DNA of 64,000 bases, from positions 868,001-932,000 of the forward strand of contig JBCAQO010000004.1 in NCBI GenBank assembly GCA_039111635.1. The letters are read 5' to 3'. How positions within the stretch are numbered: the stretch's first letter is position 1; each line of letters opens with the position of its first letter. This stretch comes from Heterobasidion occidentale (taxonomy: Eukaryota > Basidiomycota > Agaricomycetes > Russulales > Bondarzewiaceae). A model generated the notes under the pieces. The model ran no database searches and was not told the origin of the DNA. It saw only the letters and a program-made list of their open reading frames with translations. Of the stretch, positions 22,635 through 35,500 are shown piece by piece. The position numbers were made by a program, and so were the translations under genes.

Positions 22635-25600
22635 TTATGAAAACACCATGTCCTCGGCATCAAACATCGTTGTGTCCTCATCTACACTTTCCGGATCTTC
22701 CATGGATTCCTCTGAATCTGACACATCCTCCCATCCCTCTGCCTCACGATCTTCCAAGGCCAGCTCTGGGTCTTCTCTCTCCTCCATATCCGTATCCTGA
22801 AGATCGGGCACCCGTGTCGTGGGCTCTGGTTCCTCAAGAAATTCCAAGGGCCCTTGTCGTCCAGAAGGAATGACAGGTTGATCGTTCGTGGGCATGAATG
22901 TGCCCAATGCCCATACCCCAGTGATAACGCATCAGAATATCACGATCAGCAAACCTAGACGCGAGACCGTGAGTCGGGCTTTCATATGCCGAGTACGATG
23001 TTCACTCACCGATTCACATAGTAAGCCTTCCAGTCCTGTCCGTCCTTGGCACATCGGGAGAGACCCATCCCATCTGCATGCCGAGGACCTTTTGCGAACG
23101 CTGGGATAATGTGACATTCCCGGAGAACGTCTACTGGGTCTAAAAATCCAAAGGAATCCTCCCTGTTCAAAGGGGAAAGCGGAGACAATCTAATTCGCAA
23201 GTGTCCCAACCATCGTCCGTCGCAGGCATGGTCTCATACCATCTGACCCACAAGAAGTCCATACGACGAGGGCAGTAATCCAACATGCCGGAGCCAGTGT
23301 AGATAACATTTGCATGGTAAATTCCAAGGACTTGCGCATACCAAAAATGATGACTTGTTGCATCGGAATCCACGTTAGCCAACACCATGACATTGCTGCG
23401 AGAGTGACCTGGATGAATGTTGTCCTGTCCTCGTTGAACATCGTAAGTCGTGTAATTGAAACGCGCTAACTTGTGCAAATAGAGCTTGTCGTGCTTGAAG
23501 AAGATGAGATCGCAGTCGTCCCGCTTTGTAGGGTCCCGGACTGGAATTTCAGTCCTCAAATACTCAGGAAGCGTAGCGGCTTCGACCTGTAACACAGTTT
23601 GTATGCGCGGAAGAAGATGAGCCCTGAGCTTGGACAAGAATTCCTGAAGATCATAAGTGTCTGATAGTTTCACATGAGAAAATGATCAACGTACTTTGAT
23701 GGCGGGATCTCCTGAATTTCGCTGTAAAAAGAGAGGAAGAACCACAGGGCACTTTTCCGTTTCGCCAATATGATACCGCTGTTTCAAATCCTTCGAGACG
23801 GACTCTTGTTTGCCGTGTTTATAGGAAAGCTGGCGGATGCGAGTCTCACGTCGTTCGATCTGTGTGAGTTGCTTTGTATAATTTTTGCCGCTTGTACGCA
23901 AGAAACTACCTTTGGGTCTAAGATGTTCACGTTCACCCTGTGAATGTGTCAATATTCGCAGGAAGCAACACAGAAAAAAAAAGGCACGGACCGATTGAGA
24001 AGAATATGAATCTGTTGTCCCAAATGCTATAATAGATCGAACATAGTCACCAAGAGAGTGAATCTTGTAAGTTTCCAAATTGAATGACTTGGGCTTTCTG
24101 GCTGTATCCGCTGAACTGCTTGCGAGCACAGATGCAGGACGAGGAAGTTTGGCCATTTTATTTTGCTGGCGTCGTTGTCGAGCAGCGCTCTCTTTTGCGA
24201 GCTCCCGAGTATTGAAAGCAGAGCATGTGTTGTCGACAAATTCTCGAAGACGCTCTCCCAAAACAGCGGTCAGCGTAGCTAAAAGGGAAAGGGTGTGATC
24301 GGTGTGCATTCGAAGTTTTGCCAGTCCATGCCAGTGAGTCAGTACAAACAAGAGCTGCAAGATCTGGTGATTGTGCGGTTCAGGCAGGAGTCCTTCGAAG
24401 ACGGGGATTGAACACTGCAGCAGATCTCAGAACGAAAACACCAGTCAAGGAGAACTGATCCTACCTGTAGAAGGTCTTCATAGTCTCGGGCAGCCATCCT
24501 CTTCAATTCGGAAGCATTTCTAGATATACGTTTGATCGCATCTCTACCGAACGAAGGTACCTGTCGGTACCTGACAGAAGATTGAGCCACCTGGTCGTTG
24601 ACGACAAGACTCTGCATACCTTCGGTCTAAGATGTGCTTTAGCCCTTCGTCCTCGCAATCGAGGATGCGGAGAAGGTGTATAAACAATGACTTCCACACG
24701 CCAAGCTCAATTTCGTGCAAGAGATCGACAACAAACATGTCAAACATGTTGAAACCAAGCGGTGCCAGTCTTTCCGAGAATGCATTCTAGATGAATGTTT
24801 AGCTTACTTGGATGTTCACGCCATAGAGCGAGAAACTTACTGTTGTTGGGACCAAAGATTCTGGCTTCAACAGCTTTTCTACGGCAGAACTGTTTACTGC
24901 AAAATTTTTGTGATAGATTATTTCCCGAGCAAGCGACACAACAACCCGACGGTGTTGGTCATCCACGCGAGCCAGTGACACCCGTTGTGCCATATCCTGA
25001 GGCATACCGATGTTATGCACCCGGGATAGAGGAATCAGGCAACGTGGGCAAGGACAACCACCGAGATTTCGTATGCTGGCGAGAATGATCCTGGGACACA
25101 TGATTGAGTGATGGGGTACTCCGTGATATCAAAAAGGGGAAAAACAGACTTTTCAGGATAGTCAGCAGAGTAAGTGAATATTCGAGGATAGAACCGTCGT
25201 TTGACTCCATCACAACACTCAATGACAATGCCGTGCGCATAGGCATGCAGAAATTCGTCGTCAAGGAGTAGCCTCCATTGGGCCTGTAACATATCGCGCT
25301 GACAATGGGCCATGAAAGCGCTGTTGGGTCCCTTTCCTCCAATTCTTTCGGCAGCAAAATCCTTGAAAGCGTCCGGGAGCTATTTCGTTTCGTCAGTGTC
25401 GTTCGTCTGTAGAATGGAAGCGATTTACCTTTTCGAAGTAAGCTATATGAGTGAAGGAACGACAAGATGGTTTACACCGGCGATACTTCGATTCATTGCC
25501 AAGTGCAAGATAGGCAGGCCACAGTTTGGCATCGCCGAAGGTCGAAAGATGAGTGCCGTCTGATGCAAACATCAGCGCGGCGACAACTCTTTCAAGGCTA

Positions 25601-26841
25601 CACCCTGGTTCTCCTGGACTTTCCTGCAGAGCGTTGTGTGCATCCAAAAAAGCCTCTGATGTATAGGCTTCTCCGTGGACTTGTACTGCCTCTGGAGCAC
25701 TACCAGGTTGGCATAGCAGTTTATATGGCTCGAGATGTAAGTGGGGAAAGGTTGTCGGGTTGGTGATCTTTTCCTTAATCACAGACACTAACCGTCGATG
25801 ATGGAAACTTGTGACGACATAATCCTGCGCCCCTGGTTGAAGACATTTCTTGTGGAACGGGATAGATATCTTGACGGTGTCGTGTATCCACCCATCCTCC
25901 TCTTGTTTGTCCTCCCAATTATCCTCATCCTGACCAGCCAGCTTGCGATCAATACTGCTCCATGGCGTTTTTCTGACGTCCTCCGGGCGAAAATCGGTAC
26001 TGCCGACGATGTCGATGAGATTTTTGAAACTCGATTGAGATTTTCGTACTCCATCGTTCCAGTACCATTCACCGAGAAGAAATGACGAGCGATTGGGATA
26101 AGGATAGAATGACGGCGCAGAAGAAGACTCAGGGAGGGCATTCGAGTCATCCTGCGTTGACAAAGCAGGCTTTTCAGCGACTCGTTCGGGATCGTGTGCT
26201 GGAAAGTCAGTGGCATGATACTGACGAAACAACCCAAAAAAATTTCGGGGAGACTTCAAGATCTGTCGCAAAGACTTTTGAATCACCTGAGGTGGATCGG
26301 AAGAGAGGGCTACGGTGGGAGGCGACTGCATCGGAGTTATAGACGCGGAAGAAGATGGCTCTGATAGCGACTGCAACTGAACGGGTAAAGCTGCCGGGGG
26401 CTGAGGCAACATGTCACGATAACGTTTAGGAAGCCTGGTATTTGCTCTACGAGGCCTGCGTTCTGCCAGAGAAAGGTTTGGGTCATCTTGATTTGCGGAG
26501 GACGACTGTGGAATAGACTGAAAACCTTAAGATACAGATGAGGGCGAAACTTTGAGATGTAAACTCACCTGTTGTACAGCTGGTGTAGGGACCTCTGCGA
26601 TCGACAATGCTGGCTCCAAGACCTCCGCGACCAACGGTGCTGTCTCCAAAACTGCTCTGGATCCATCAGCATCCGTTCGACGACGTTTCTTCGCAGCCCA
26701 CACTTCTTTGGCTTTTGCTAGCGCCTCAGAAAACCTTTTCTTGGTTTTCTGACATGTGCGCCTGTGGTAAGTGAGCGCCGATGGCAGCGAGAATGACCTT
26801 CCGCAAACACAAGACTCGCTGAAAGCCGGCGGCAATTCCAT
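22635..26841 (-). CDS. Plavaka-type transposase of a DNA transposon
   Basis: Large multi-exon transposase of the Plavaka class common in Agaricomycetes. The start at 26841 opens MELPPAFSESCVCGRSF with a C2H2-like finger (C-x-C, then H-x3-C). Family blocks follow in order: SSFKNLIDIVGSTDFRPEDV, VVAALMFASDGTHLSTFGDA, LWPAYLALGNESKYRR, WRLLLDDEFLHAYAHGIVI, RIFTYSADYPEKS, NLGGCPCPRCL, MFVVDLLHEIELGVWKSL, YRQVPSFGRDAIKRIS, FNLETYKIHSLGDYVRSI and GTTDSYSS. After the REHLRPKGSF region, C-terminal exons include FGFLDPVDVLRECHIIPAF and an acidic tail ending at 22635. Exons are separated by short introns and I saw no certain lesion, so the gene may be functional. Terminal inverted repeats were not found by eye; a paired 15-nt motif lies about 330-385 bases upstream of the start. 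Confidence 0.8.
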
Positions 26842-27169
26842 GAAAATCGTGTGGCCAGAGGAGGTCGAATGATACAAGCGCGGGTGGGGACTTTCAGCGC
26901 AAGCGATGGTCTGTCAGCTTATATGTAGAAAGACATGACTCGCTCGCTCGCTAAGATGTGTTTTGCCGATCGGATCTCAAATCGTTATGCGCTGTAGTGA
27001 AGTAGAATAGCTTCTATGAGGAGAAGACTACTCAGAAACCCAAGACCAGAAAGTGCTCATCACATTTTTACGGTCAACCGTCTTGTACCACAAAACCCTC
27101 TAACATCCGAACCACCGATGAGTGCCTGGAGAGGCTCCAAACGCCGTTGAGACAGAGACAGTCTAACAC
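26842..27169. other. upstream region of the Plavaka gene
   Basis: Spacer between the transposase start and the paired motif at 27170. An in-frame alternative start exists at 26877. Nothing else recognisable. Confidence 0.4.
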
Positions 27170-27226
27170 CCTGCAATGAGCAAGGAGCCAGCTGCTGATG
27201 ACCAAACAATGCCTGCAATGAGCAAG
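27170..27226 (+). repeat. paired 15-nt motif CCTGCAATGAGCAAG, copy 1
   Basis: Two exact copies of CCTGCAATGAGCAAG at 27170-27184 and 27212-27226, 27 bases apart. The same paired arrangement occurs at 33171-33231 and, on the other strand, at 48885-48942. Relative to the neighbouring gene the orientation is the same in all three places. Confidence 0.95.
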
Positions 27227-27654
27227 CGCCGTTCGGAGATGACATGGAAGAGGTGCCATGGAAGAGGTGCCATCCTTGGGGAGTATACAGTTAAATGAAG
27301 CAAAGATGGGCCAGCGATGGGTGAAGAGTTGGAAAGGGGAGTTGTAGCCGTCACGTGTGACGGATTCTGCCGGCACGAGCTCCATCGGAGTTGCAACCGA
27401 TTTCTTTGTAGCGGCCAGGCTCATTTTAGTGTTTCTACCCACCAATTGTTGCACATACAGTACCTATCTTAGCTTCTTGGAATACAACCTGTCATTTTTT
27501 CGTATTTTTAAAATCAAGAGAAAGCGATGCTGAGGCACTGCTGAGTCTGTCTGAACACTGGCGATTGACCGAGATAGTCCAGGATAGTCCCTGATCAATC
27601 TTCCGCGTCTCTTCCGGATGCAATCGACGTATATATTAGTAAGTGAAGGTCAAT

Positions 27655-30005
27655 ATGGCGTCACCCCACATTCACTGCTACCTTTGCTTACTACGTCCTG
27701 TCTCCGAGCTTCAGTTCCCATTCCCCGCCTTTACTATCGTCGAAATCATGAACGCGTCCGAGTCCCTGGTCAACAAGATCAACAAGTTCAAAACCATCAC
27801 CACCTTGATCATGGTTATCCTTTATCTTCGAGGACAAAATAATTCGCTATCCCAGACGCAGACGGTCTACAAAGACAAGAGACAAGTCGTCGAAAGGCCC
27901 CAGTCACAGCACCGATTGCTCGATCAGCTTGCTACACTGCTTGTCAGAGACCGCGAAGTGGTGGCTGTGGCGGCAGGTATGCAGAGGGGCGCTAACGTCA
28001 GCCTCGTCGTCTCGGTCTCACATCAACGCGACATAGACGCTTCCATAGAATGCGCGGAAGACCAAGTAATGCATAACTGCATCATTACCACCAATCCGAC
28101 ACACCCCAATGAGGCGAGAGGGAAGACCGATCTCGCAGCAAAGACGAAGACGACGGGGACGGGCGCGGAGAAGGGAAAGAAAGTTCTGAAATCGGAGGTT
28201 CAAGCGAAAGTGGAGAAGAGAGTGAGATTGGAGACAGAGTCTCAAGTGAGGACGAGGACAACTGCTGCGACAGATGAGGCGATGACCACAAGGAGCATAA
28301 GCTCAGAGGCGAGGACGGGGGCGACAGAGCCGTCGAGAGGGAAGATGAATCGGTCAGTAGCAATGAAGGGTAAATCGGAGACGAATGAGGAGGATCGGGG
28401 ACAGGATGTCGTGCCATTTACAAAGGCCATGTTAAATGAACAAAAGAAGTGAGTGCGAACTTTCTATCGAATGATAACCTTTCTGACATAGTTCATAAAG
28501 CATGAAGTTTGATGAGCACGTCTCGGAGGTGATCGAGTTACTCAAGAAAGAGGACACCACACCTTACAGCCTGGGCGTTCACGTCGTTTCTCGTGGCTAC
28601 CGCAAGATGCGCTCTCGACTCAGGTGTACGATGTCTACCGCCTTCCTCAGCAAGATCTTGAATGCCGAACCTGACAGATTGCCTGAACTATTCAAGAAGA
28701 AGTCTACATTACGCAAAGAACGGGACCAAGTCCTTTCTGGAGAGCTCATAGCACGTTGGTGGGGCATCGACCTTTTCGGCGTGGAGCACGGAGGACTCGA
28801 GTTGAAAACCCGAGCGCAGAACAATGACGTTCTTTTTGTCAAGGAGACATGCGTGGCCTTCCATCATACCTTGTGCTTGGCTCTGAAAGGCTATCAGACC
28901 TGTTTGGACGAGATTTCCAAAGCCCAGCCAGACAATTTCGGCGCGATGATGAACAAGACCTGGCTTTATGTCACTCTTTTGGAAGCATTTGCATATTCCA
29001 ACGCTTTCGCAGACTACCTGACTCTCGCCATTCCCGATATATTCGACCATCCCTTCGCAGGTACAGAACCCAAGTATACCACACCATCTAGAGAGTCCCA
29101 GGGCCAGCCAAATACGTGGGAGGAACAAGCAGTGGTGGACGACGATGATACAGATATGTTCGTCACTGTGGGCTCGACACCGATTGACGCATACAAGCAG
29201 TGGCTGCGTCGACAGGTTGTGATACCATTCGCTGTTCACGGTCTCGTGGGTTCGGCACAGTATCTTCGGAACATCACTTACACTGTCATTTCTGCCGAAC
29301 ATCCTGGGACAGACATGGCACCCTGGGAAGAGGTGGTGAAGGAGGTATTGAGCGAGAACGACGAGACTGCTCGCACGAAGACAGTGATCGACGAACTCAA
29401 ATTATTGATGACGAGGGACGCCGAGAAGGCGGGGAGCTCAATTAGCCGCCACTGCAAGAATTTACTATCGCCGACTCCCATGTTCCAAGGGAGTATCCAT
29501 TGCGAGTGTCTCTTGGCTAGCGTCCTGGACGGGAAGAACCTGGACAATGGGAGCATGTTGCTTGCTGCACATGGTGTTAATCCGGAAAGTTTTCACCCCC
29601 TACACCTTCCAATGCCAATATTGACATGGAGATTTACAGAGCGACATAGACCCCTGCTACGTCGGCACGTCTAAACTCGCATGCCCTGTCTGCCATTTCG
29701 TGAATTCCGAATTAGGCGCGCGCAAGTGGCTGGCGAAACCGAATCACAATTTCATGTTCCCCTGCGCGCTGCCACGTGAGCTTCGTGAGGATATACACAC
29801 GAGGGCAGAGATCCATTTCAAGGCCATATTGCTGGACTTACTCGATGTATTACTCAAGCCGAAGCCGCGACATTCGCGGACCGATTCCGCTCAAACCGAA
29901 GGTTATCAGACGGACAGTGAACGCAAGAGCCTTGAGGTCTTGAAGGCGAAGCGAGAGATCGATCGTCACAACGTGTCTGTAGACCGTGCTCTATGGATAA
30001 ACTGA
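27655..30005 (+). CDS. hypothetical protein with cytidine-deaminase-like zinc motif
   Basis: Multi-exon gene without a certain name. The N-terminal part (27655-28450) has MNASESLVNKINKFKT and HRLLDQLATLLVRDREVVAV, then a highly charged low-complexity stretch whose correct frame is uncertain. The main exon from 28502 encodes DEHVSEVIELLKKEDTTPYS and LGVHVVSRGYRKMRSRL, a helical core, and IHCECLLASVLDG at about 29495-29533. After an intron (possible donor gttaat near 29579, acceptor at 29632) follows DPCYVGTSKLACPVCHFV. The HxE (His 29498, Glu 29504) plus CPVC (Cys 29682 and 29691) spacing matches the zinc site of deaminase-fold proteins such as the OTT_1508-like family. This is inference from motifs. 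N-terminal and main exons may be spliced (28449-28500) or separate genes. Confidence 0.55.
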
Positions 30006-30272
30006 AGACGGCCAGTTTTGAGTGTTGAAATGCAGAAGGTCAGGCTTCTGGGGTAGTCCGAGAGCGCTTGTAGGTTTCTTCCGCATTCTAATTAGCGCCG
30101 TTTAGTCACCATTCGTAGATCGAAAAGAACGGTTGAAAGGTACTTCGAATACGAGAGACGGCATTTTCACGATCCGAGACACGGCGTTGTTTGATACATG
30201 TATATCATTCTGAATGGCATCAGACTTGCGACATGAACCTATTGCGTGAGAGGGCAAAAAAAACATGCGAAA

Positions 30273-33084
30273 TCATGAATGTACGTGACGAGCGAGGGAT
30301 TTGGGCTGCGATAAAGGCATAATAGGGAGTCTCCCACAATGCTTGTGAAACGTGACAGTATAAAAGAGAAACACCGCATGCTCGAAGTCTGTGAAAGCTT
30401 TGAAATTAGAATCGTAATCCTTGTGCCACATAAGCTTACTTCCGCCGGGCCATCCACAGAGGACTTCAGCCATTACCTTCACAGCACCACGCCTGGCCTC
30501 CCAATCTTCAATCACAAGTCGGTCCACCCACCGACTCTCACGCTCCCAGTCTACGCTGAGACCCCCCGTGGCCCATATGTGGCAGATTTTTCCTTCGCGT
30601 TGGGCGGCATACCGTTTGTCCTCGTAACAGTAAACACCCATGACAACCTTCCTGTCCAATTGTAGGAGTTCAAGACGAAAATTAGCTACCGAAAGCTCCC
30701 ATACTACTTCAGCCCAGAGGTCCTTATCCTCATGAGCCATCTTGCTAGTGACGAAGGTTCTGCCCCATTGCGGAGATGTAGTGTCATCGTATGGTGCGAA
30801 TCCGGCGTGCACCAGGAATCGGACACCTATGTCGACCCGATCTGCAACACGTCTGTCCAAGGCCTTCTTACGTTTGCGCACCTCGACCGACGAAGCGCTG
30901 GTGACATTGGACGCGACTTGCGGTTCCAAGCGAGCCTTTTTAGTCTTGCGAGGCCATGGTGGTAAGCGAGCCATGTCGTGTGAAGAGGATTGAGGCTTCA
31001 CGGTACAATTGACCATGTTGTCTGGCAGGTAATATCTCCCCTCTAATGCAATCCTCCATTGGCTGGTCGTCATCAGGACCATACAGTGGTTAGAAGGGCA
31101 TAGAACCTCCAGCAGACACCACATGCGAATGCGTAGCCAGTTGTGAACTCTATGCCCAAAAACGGCTCCTTTGTCCGCAAAGAACAGATGAATGGGGGGA
31201 GAGGATACTGAAGGGCCATATTTGGATCATCGTCCAAATCCATGGTCTCTTCGAAGACGCTTATCCAACCCGGGGCGAGTGGGGAAGCCAAGTGGGGTGC
31301 ACAACCCGGAGACCTGTTTTAGGAGAAGGACCATGACATCGATGGCTGTTACTACGCTGCTTATGAGGCGCCAGTGTCTTCGGAGGACTCGAAATTTGCG
31401 AATGACTTGCGTTTGATTGGACATCTGGGACCTTGGGAGCATTCTTCACGTCGGGCGATGGTGGGCGATGTTCTGTGTGTGTTGCGTGACAATGAAACCA
31501 TAGAGGCGCAACGCAGGGAACTTACCACGCTTGTCAGATGAGCGAGACCTCGACAACAGACTTCTACGCCACTGATCATTAGATGAATAGGCCGACGCGA
31601 GCACAACAAAGTCGGATGTGGTGGTCTCAAACATGGTGCAAGCGGGGTCATCGATGAAACGAGGACCATCTCGTACAAGCTTAGCGGCTATTTAAACAAA
31701 TTGTGCATCAGTTACACAAGCCTGACCTAGTCAATCGAGTCTTACCATAAACATTACCAGTGAAAGCGCTGATCATCGCGGTCTGCCGCTCGTCGCTATT
31801 GACGTCACGCTCGGTCGGGATTTCATCGACTATGACATGCGAAATATCCGGCCCTGACATAGCATGATTCCGACACACAGGCGGATTTTGCCGCTCGATT
31901 TCCCCAACCGTTGCAGGAGAATAGATCTCCAGCGGTAGTAGAATTGGTCGACTGGTCAAGCTAAACTTTCGCAGCCTGTCTTGAATGGTGCCGCGTAACG
32001 GTTCACCGTGTGACGCCTCCACCCAGAGAGGGGCCTTGGTGCGATGGTTGGCATATTCAAAAATCTGTGATGAGCTGAAGGAGATGCCGGTTCTGATGAC
32101 TGTCTTGACGGAGATGATAAGTGTGCGGGTTGTAAGAGTGGTGCGCCTCCGGATGTACCAAACCGGGATCCCAATCCGGAACAACTCTCGAAGCATTGAC
32201 AAACTTGAGGTGATGACACCGCGAAGAGGAAGAACAGGTTGAGGGCAATCGAACGTAGGATCCTCCATACGAGGTTTCACTACCAGCATATAGATAATCC
32301 AGGCGCGTAATTCAAGCAGGATACGCTGAAACTCACGAAACCATAAGACGGTGTCGGAGAAAGGCATTGGAATCTGCGAGAGTGAACCGTAGGCACGATA
32401 AAGGGCCTCAGATCGATGTCTCTGGTACATGTAGCTGGACGTGTGTGCATTGACTACAGCAGCCGGAGTGCCTTCGGGAAACTCTTGAGCCCCAATTTCG
32501 TCTCCTATCCTACGCACTTCCAACATCGCTTTGCGCAGGCGGGAGAGCACTGTCTCATACAAGATTCCTACTGAAGCGCGCGGCAGCTCCTCGCAGATAC
32601 GAAAGTCCGTTCCTTTGAAGGAAAACCACGCAGCATCCGGATCTTCGAATTGAGGAAGGCCGCCTTCTTTGTCGTCCACTGGAAAGTCCGGTGCTCGTAA
32701 GCCATGATGATCGTCGACCTTCTGGAGTTCCTTCAGTCTCGGGTTCATGGGCGCAGCATAGGAATGGGGCTCCACTGGGTCGAAAGCTTGTGGCCACTTC
32801 AGATGTTCAAATGCACCAAGCATGCCGTCTCCGAAATATCTGAAGGGTGTGTCGTCGGGGTGCACAGGGACCTCCGGAACAAAGTCCATGTTTGGTGTGG
32901 AGATCCATAATTCATCGTGATTGCGGAATGGAGCAACGCAGAGACAATCTAGGGCGTCAACCTGCTCGCCGTGCAGTAGGGATCGACGAGAATCGAGAAT
33001 TTCGCGAAGGTTTTCAAGCGGCCGTGCTTGCCAACAAGTAACGGCGGCCATGGCTGCAACGTGCCCAATGAGACAGTAAACCAA
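30273..33084 (-). CDS. Agaricomycete hypothetical protein, multi-exon
   Basis: The long first exon (33084 to about 31743) encodes ENLREILDSRRSLLHGEQVD, CVAPFRNHDELWISTPNMDF, PFRYFGDGMLGAFEHLKWP and RAWIIYMLVVKPRM. A clean intron (gtaaga to aaatag, about 31742-31689) leads to LVRDGPRFIDDPACTMFETT. Further exons near 31290-31080 carry PLPPFICSLRTKEPF. The last exon (to 30273) ends with WPGGSKLMWHKDYDSNFKAF, FLFYTVTFHKHCGRLP and SLARHVHS. I treat these as one gene because all are on one strand with compatible splice sites, but two genes are possible. I recognise this as a lineage-type protein without known function; no catalytic motif is evident. Between 31240 and 31500 the frame is uncertain. 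Confidence 0.5.
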
Positions 33085-33170
33085 TGGAGGAACAAGAAAA
33101 ACACGGCGATGCGAACTGACCTAGTAGTATGAGCAATAATAACGTAGGACTCGACTTGATGTCCAACGAC

Positions 33171-33231
33171 CCTGCAATGAGCAAGGAAGGATGACGGTGC
33201 ACTCAAAATCCAGTCACCTGCAATGAGCAAG
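33171..33231 (+). repeat. paired 15-nt motif CCTGCAATGAGCAAG, copy 2
   Basis: Exact copies at 33171-33185 and 33217-33231, 31 bases apart, about 87 bases upstream of the start at 33084 of the minus-strand gene. The spacer is unrelated to those of the other two copies. Confidence 0.95.
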
Positions 33232-33507
33232 CGGACGGAGAGTGGTTATACTACTAGCAAATCTAGTGCAATCTTGAAAGGAGTTTGGGAATTCGGCAGA
33301 TGGAGATACGGGGATGATGAGGATGCTGGTAGCCTGAGGCTCGCCGAGTCACTAGTCACTGCAGTGGCTATGGCGGTCAAAGTGTCCCAGGTGTGTAATC
33401 GGAAATCTCCGACAATTTGGAATCCCAACAGAGGCAGCCACCTCGGATATATCCGAGCTCGGATGTGTCTGAGTGATTAGTAATGATTGCTAGCTGCTAC
33501 AAAATAC

Positions 33508-33582
33508 AGCAAAGACCGGGAATCGAACATCAAACCCCGTGGACACCTCGACATCACCTTGACTAGACCGTTCGCCCATACG
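33508..33582 (-). other. tRNA-like / SINE-like sequence
   Basis: On the minus strand a box-A-like CGGTCTAGTCAAGG (33570-33557) and a box-B-like GTTCGATTCCC (33528-33518) have tRNA-like spacing. The T-stem next to box B does not pair and no proper acceptor stem closes, so this is not a functional tRNA. A decayed tRNA or the head of a tRNA-derived SINE would fit. Confidence 0.35.
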
Positions 33583-33829
33583 ATCTATGCAATAACAGCC
33601 GCTAATTATTATAACTGCTCATAACAAGTACGCTACGCTGACGCGTCACAGCCCTCCCCGACGCCTTCTTCTTAACGTCGGCCCGGCCTCGCAAGCGCCC
33701 TCGCCTCGTCCTCGACGTCACCTCTCCCTTGACGACGACGGCACCTCCTGGACGCCTCCCCCACCGCGGCCTCCTCTTCCACCCCGTCCCAAACGAGGAT
33801 GACGGCTACGATGCCGCCCTCGTCTCTCA

Positions 33830-34480
33830 CGTCGCCCTCATCTCCCTCGACCACGCACCTGGCTCCCTCGACCCCGCCGCCTGCATGCCCCCGCCTGGAC
33901 GACGGCCTGGACGACACCGACTCGGCCGCGCCTCACCGACGGCTCCCTCGACGCCTCGTCATCCGGCTCTCGACGATGCGGCCGCCTCGCTGGACCCTGC
34001 CCGCTCCCTCGACCCCGCCGCCTGCACGCCCCGACCACGCCCCCACCTGGACGACGGCCTGGACGACGCCGCCTGGACGCCGCCGCCTGGCGGCTCCCTC
34101 GAAGACGCGGCCGCCTCGCTGAACGCTGCCCGCTCCCACCCCGCCGCCTGCACGCCCCCGCCTGGACGACGCCGACTCGGCCGCGCCTCACCGACGGCTC
34201 CCTCGACGCCTCGTCATCCGGCTCTCGACGATGCGGCCGCCTCGCTGAACGCTGCCCGCTCCCTCCACCCCGCCGCCTGCACGCCCCCGCCTGGACGACG
34301 CCGACTCGGCCGCGCCTCACCGACGGCTCCCTCGACGCCTCGTCGTCCGCCCTCGACGACGCGGCCGCCTCACTAGACCCTGTCGGCTCCTCGTCGACGA
34401 CGCCGCCTGGACGCCCGGCACCCTCTACGACGCGGCCGCCTCACTGGACCCTGCCCGCTCCCTCGACCCCGCCGCCTGCA
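33830..34480. repeat. GC-rich minisatellite with about 129-bp units
   Basis: Degenerate tandem repeat rich in cctggacgac, ccccgccgcctgcacgc and gcggccgcctcgct. The best units recur 129 bases apart (cctggacgac at 34161 and 34290), with diverged units at about 33900 and 34040. The 3n period keeps several frames open on both strands, giving long frames that I regard as artefacts. Confidence 0.8.
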
Positions 34481-34879
34481 CGCTCCGACCATGTCCCCGC
34501 CTGGACCACGGCCTGGACCACGGCGCCTGGACGATGCCGTCTGGACTACGCCGCCTGGACGACGCCGCTCCATCGACGGCGACTCATCTCTCCTCCTCCA
34601 CGACAACGCCCGCCTCCCTCGACGATGACGTCCGCCTCCCTCGACGTGCACGACTCTCCGTCGACGGCGCCGCTCCTCCACAGCAACTCCTGCCTCCTCG
34701 TTGGCGGCTCCCTCGACGCTGGCGGGTCTCGCTGTCGACTCCCTCGGCGCTGCCGCCCACTTCTCTCGTCATCGGCCCTCTCCCGCCGCTCTCGTATCCG
34801 TCGACACTGCCGCCGTTTTCGCGCCGCCCCGTGTACGCCTCCTCGTTGTCGCTGATCGATAGCCTCCTGTACATACATA
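34481..34879. other. GC-rich, partly repetitive spacer
   Basis: Continues the composition of the minisatellite (ctggac and ctccctcgac blocks) but without regular units. No gene seen. Confidence 0.45.
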
Positions 34880-35500
34880 CTTAGCAGTGGACCACTTGCA
34901 CGCAATGAATTGTTAGTTTCCCCAGTGACTGGCATGTGTGAACGGCATCCCAGTAATGATATGGCAGCCGCGCAGGGGCCAAGCGAGAACAAGAAATCAT
35001 CGTGCAACTTAACATCGATCGAGGTAACAAAGAGCCCGTCATTCACCAGGTTGCCATGTATCTGTGGTCGCTCGCTCGCGAACATGGACAAGTCCCAGGC
35101 GTAGACTTCACGTAGCGTACTCCCAATGCTATGCAATATTTTCAGCGTGATATCAAGGTGAAAAATGGTGGCGAATACTCACTGCTTCAGGTCGTGATGT
35201 TCCAGTTTCGGCCCATGCGGCTTTGACGTCCCGCCATCCACGATCAGAGTGAGATCACTCTCTCTCAAGGCCGTACTCACGCGGTGGAGATGACGTTTCC
35301 CCATCTCTGGGACGCCAAGACGACTCGCAAGCCCTCCCGTTCATCAATCACGATACCGAGACGCGTCATTGCCTACGCTCTCGTTAGGCCATGACGCGCG
35401 CACCCGGGCAAACGGCACTCACGTTGACGAAGTCGTGCCATCTGACAAAACCGCTCGTGTGCCTATCCAGAAGCTTCTCCAAAACCTCCCATTTGCGTCA
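34880..35500 (-). pseudogene. broken multi-exon gene of unknown function
   Basis: Coding-like pieces with plausible splice sites run on the minus strand. A piece ending at 35423 reads LEKLLDRHTSGFVRWHDFVN and has a gtgagt donor. From 35372 follows AMTRLGIVIDEREGLRVVLA and WGNVISTA. Then the frame shifts to RESDLTLIVDGGTSKPHGPK without room for an intron (about 21 bases). After a gtgagt-to-catag intron come LREVYAWDLSMFASERPQI, DGLFVTSIDVKLHDDFLFSL and GPCAAAISLLGCRSHMPV. The family is not recognised. The internal shift and open-ended C-terminus suggest a decaying gene. Confidence 0.35.

Noticed and set aside
33508..33582. Functional tRNA gene
   Set aside because: T-stem and acceptor stem do not pair.
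33729..34376. 215-codon open frame and others in the GC-rich minisatellite
   Set aside because: Several frames on both strands are open because of the 3n repeat period; composition is Pro/Arg/Ala-only with no domain.
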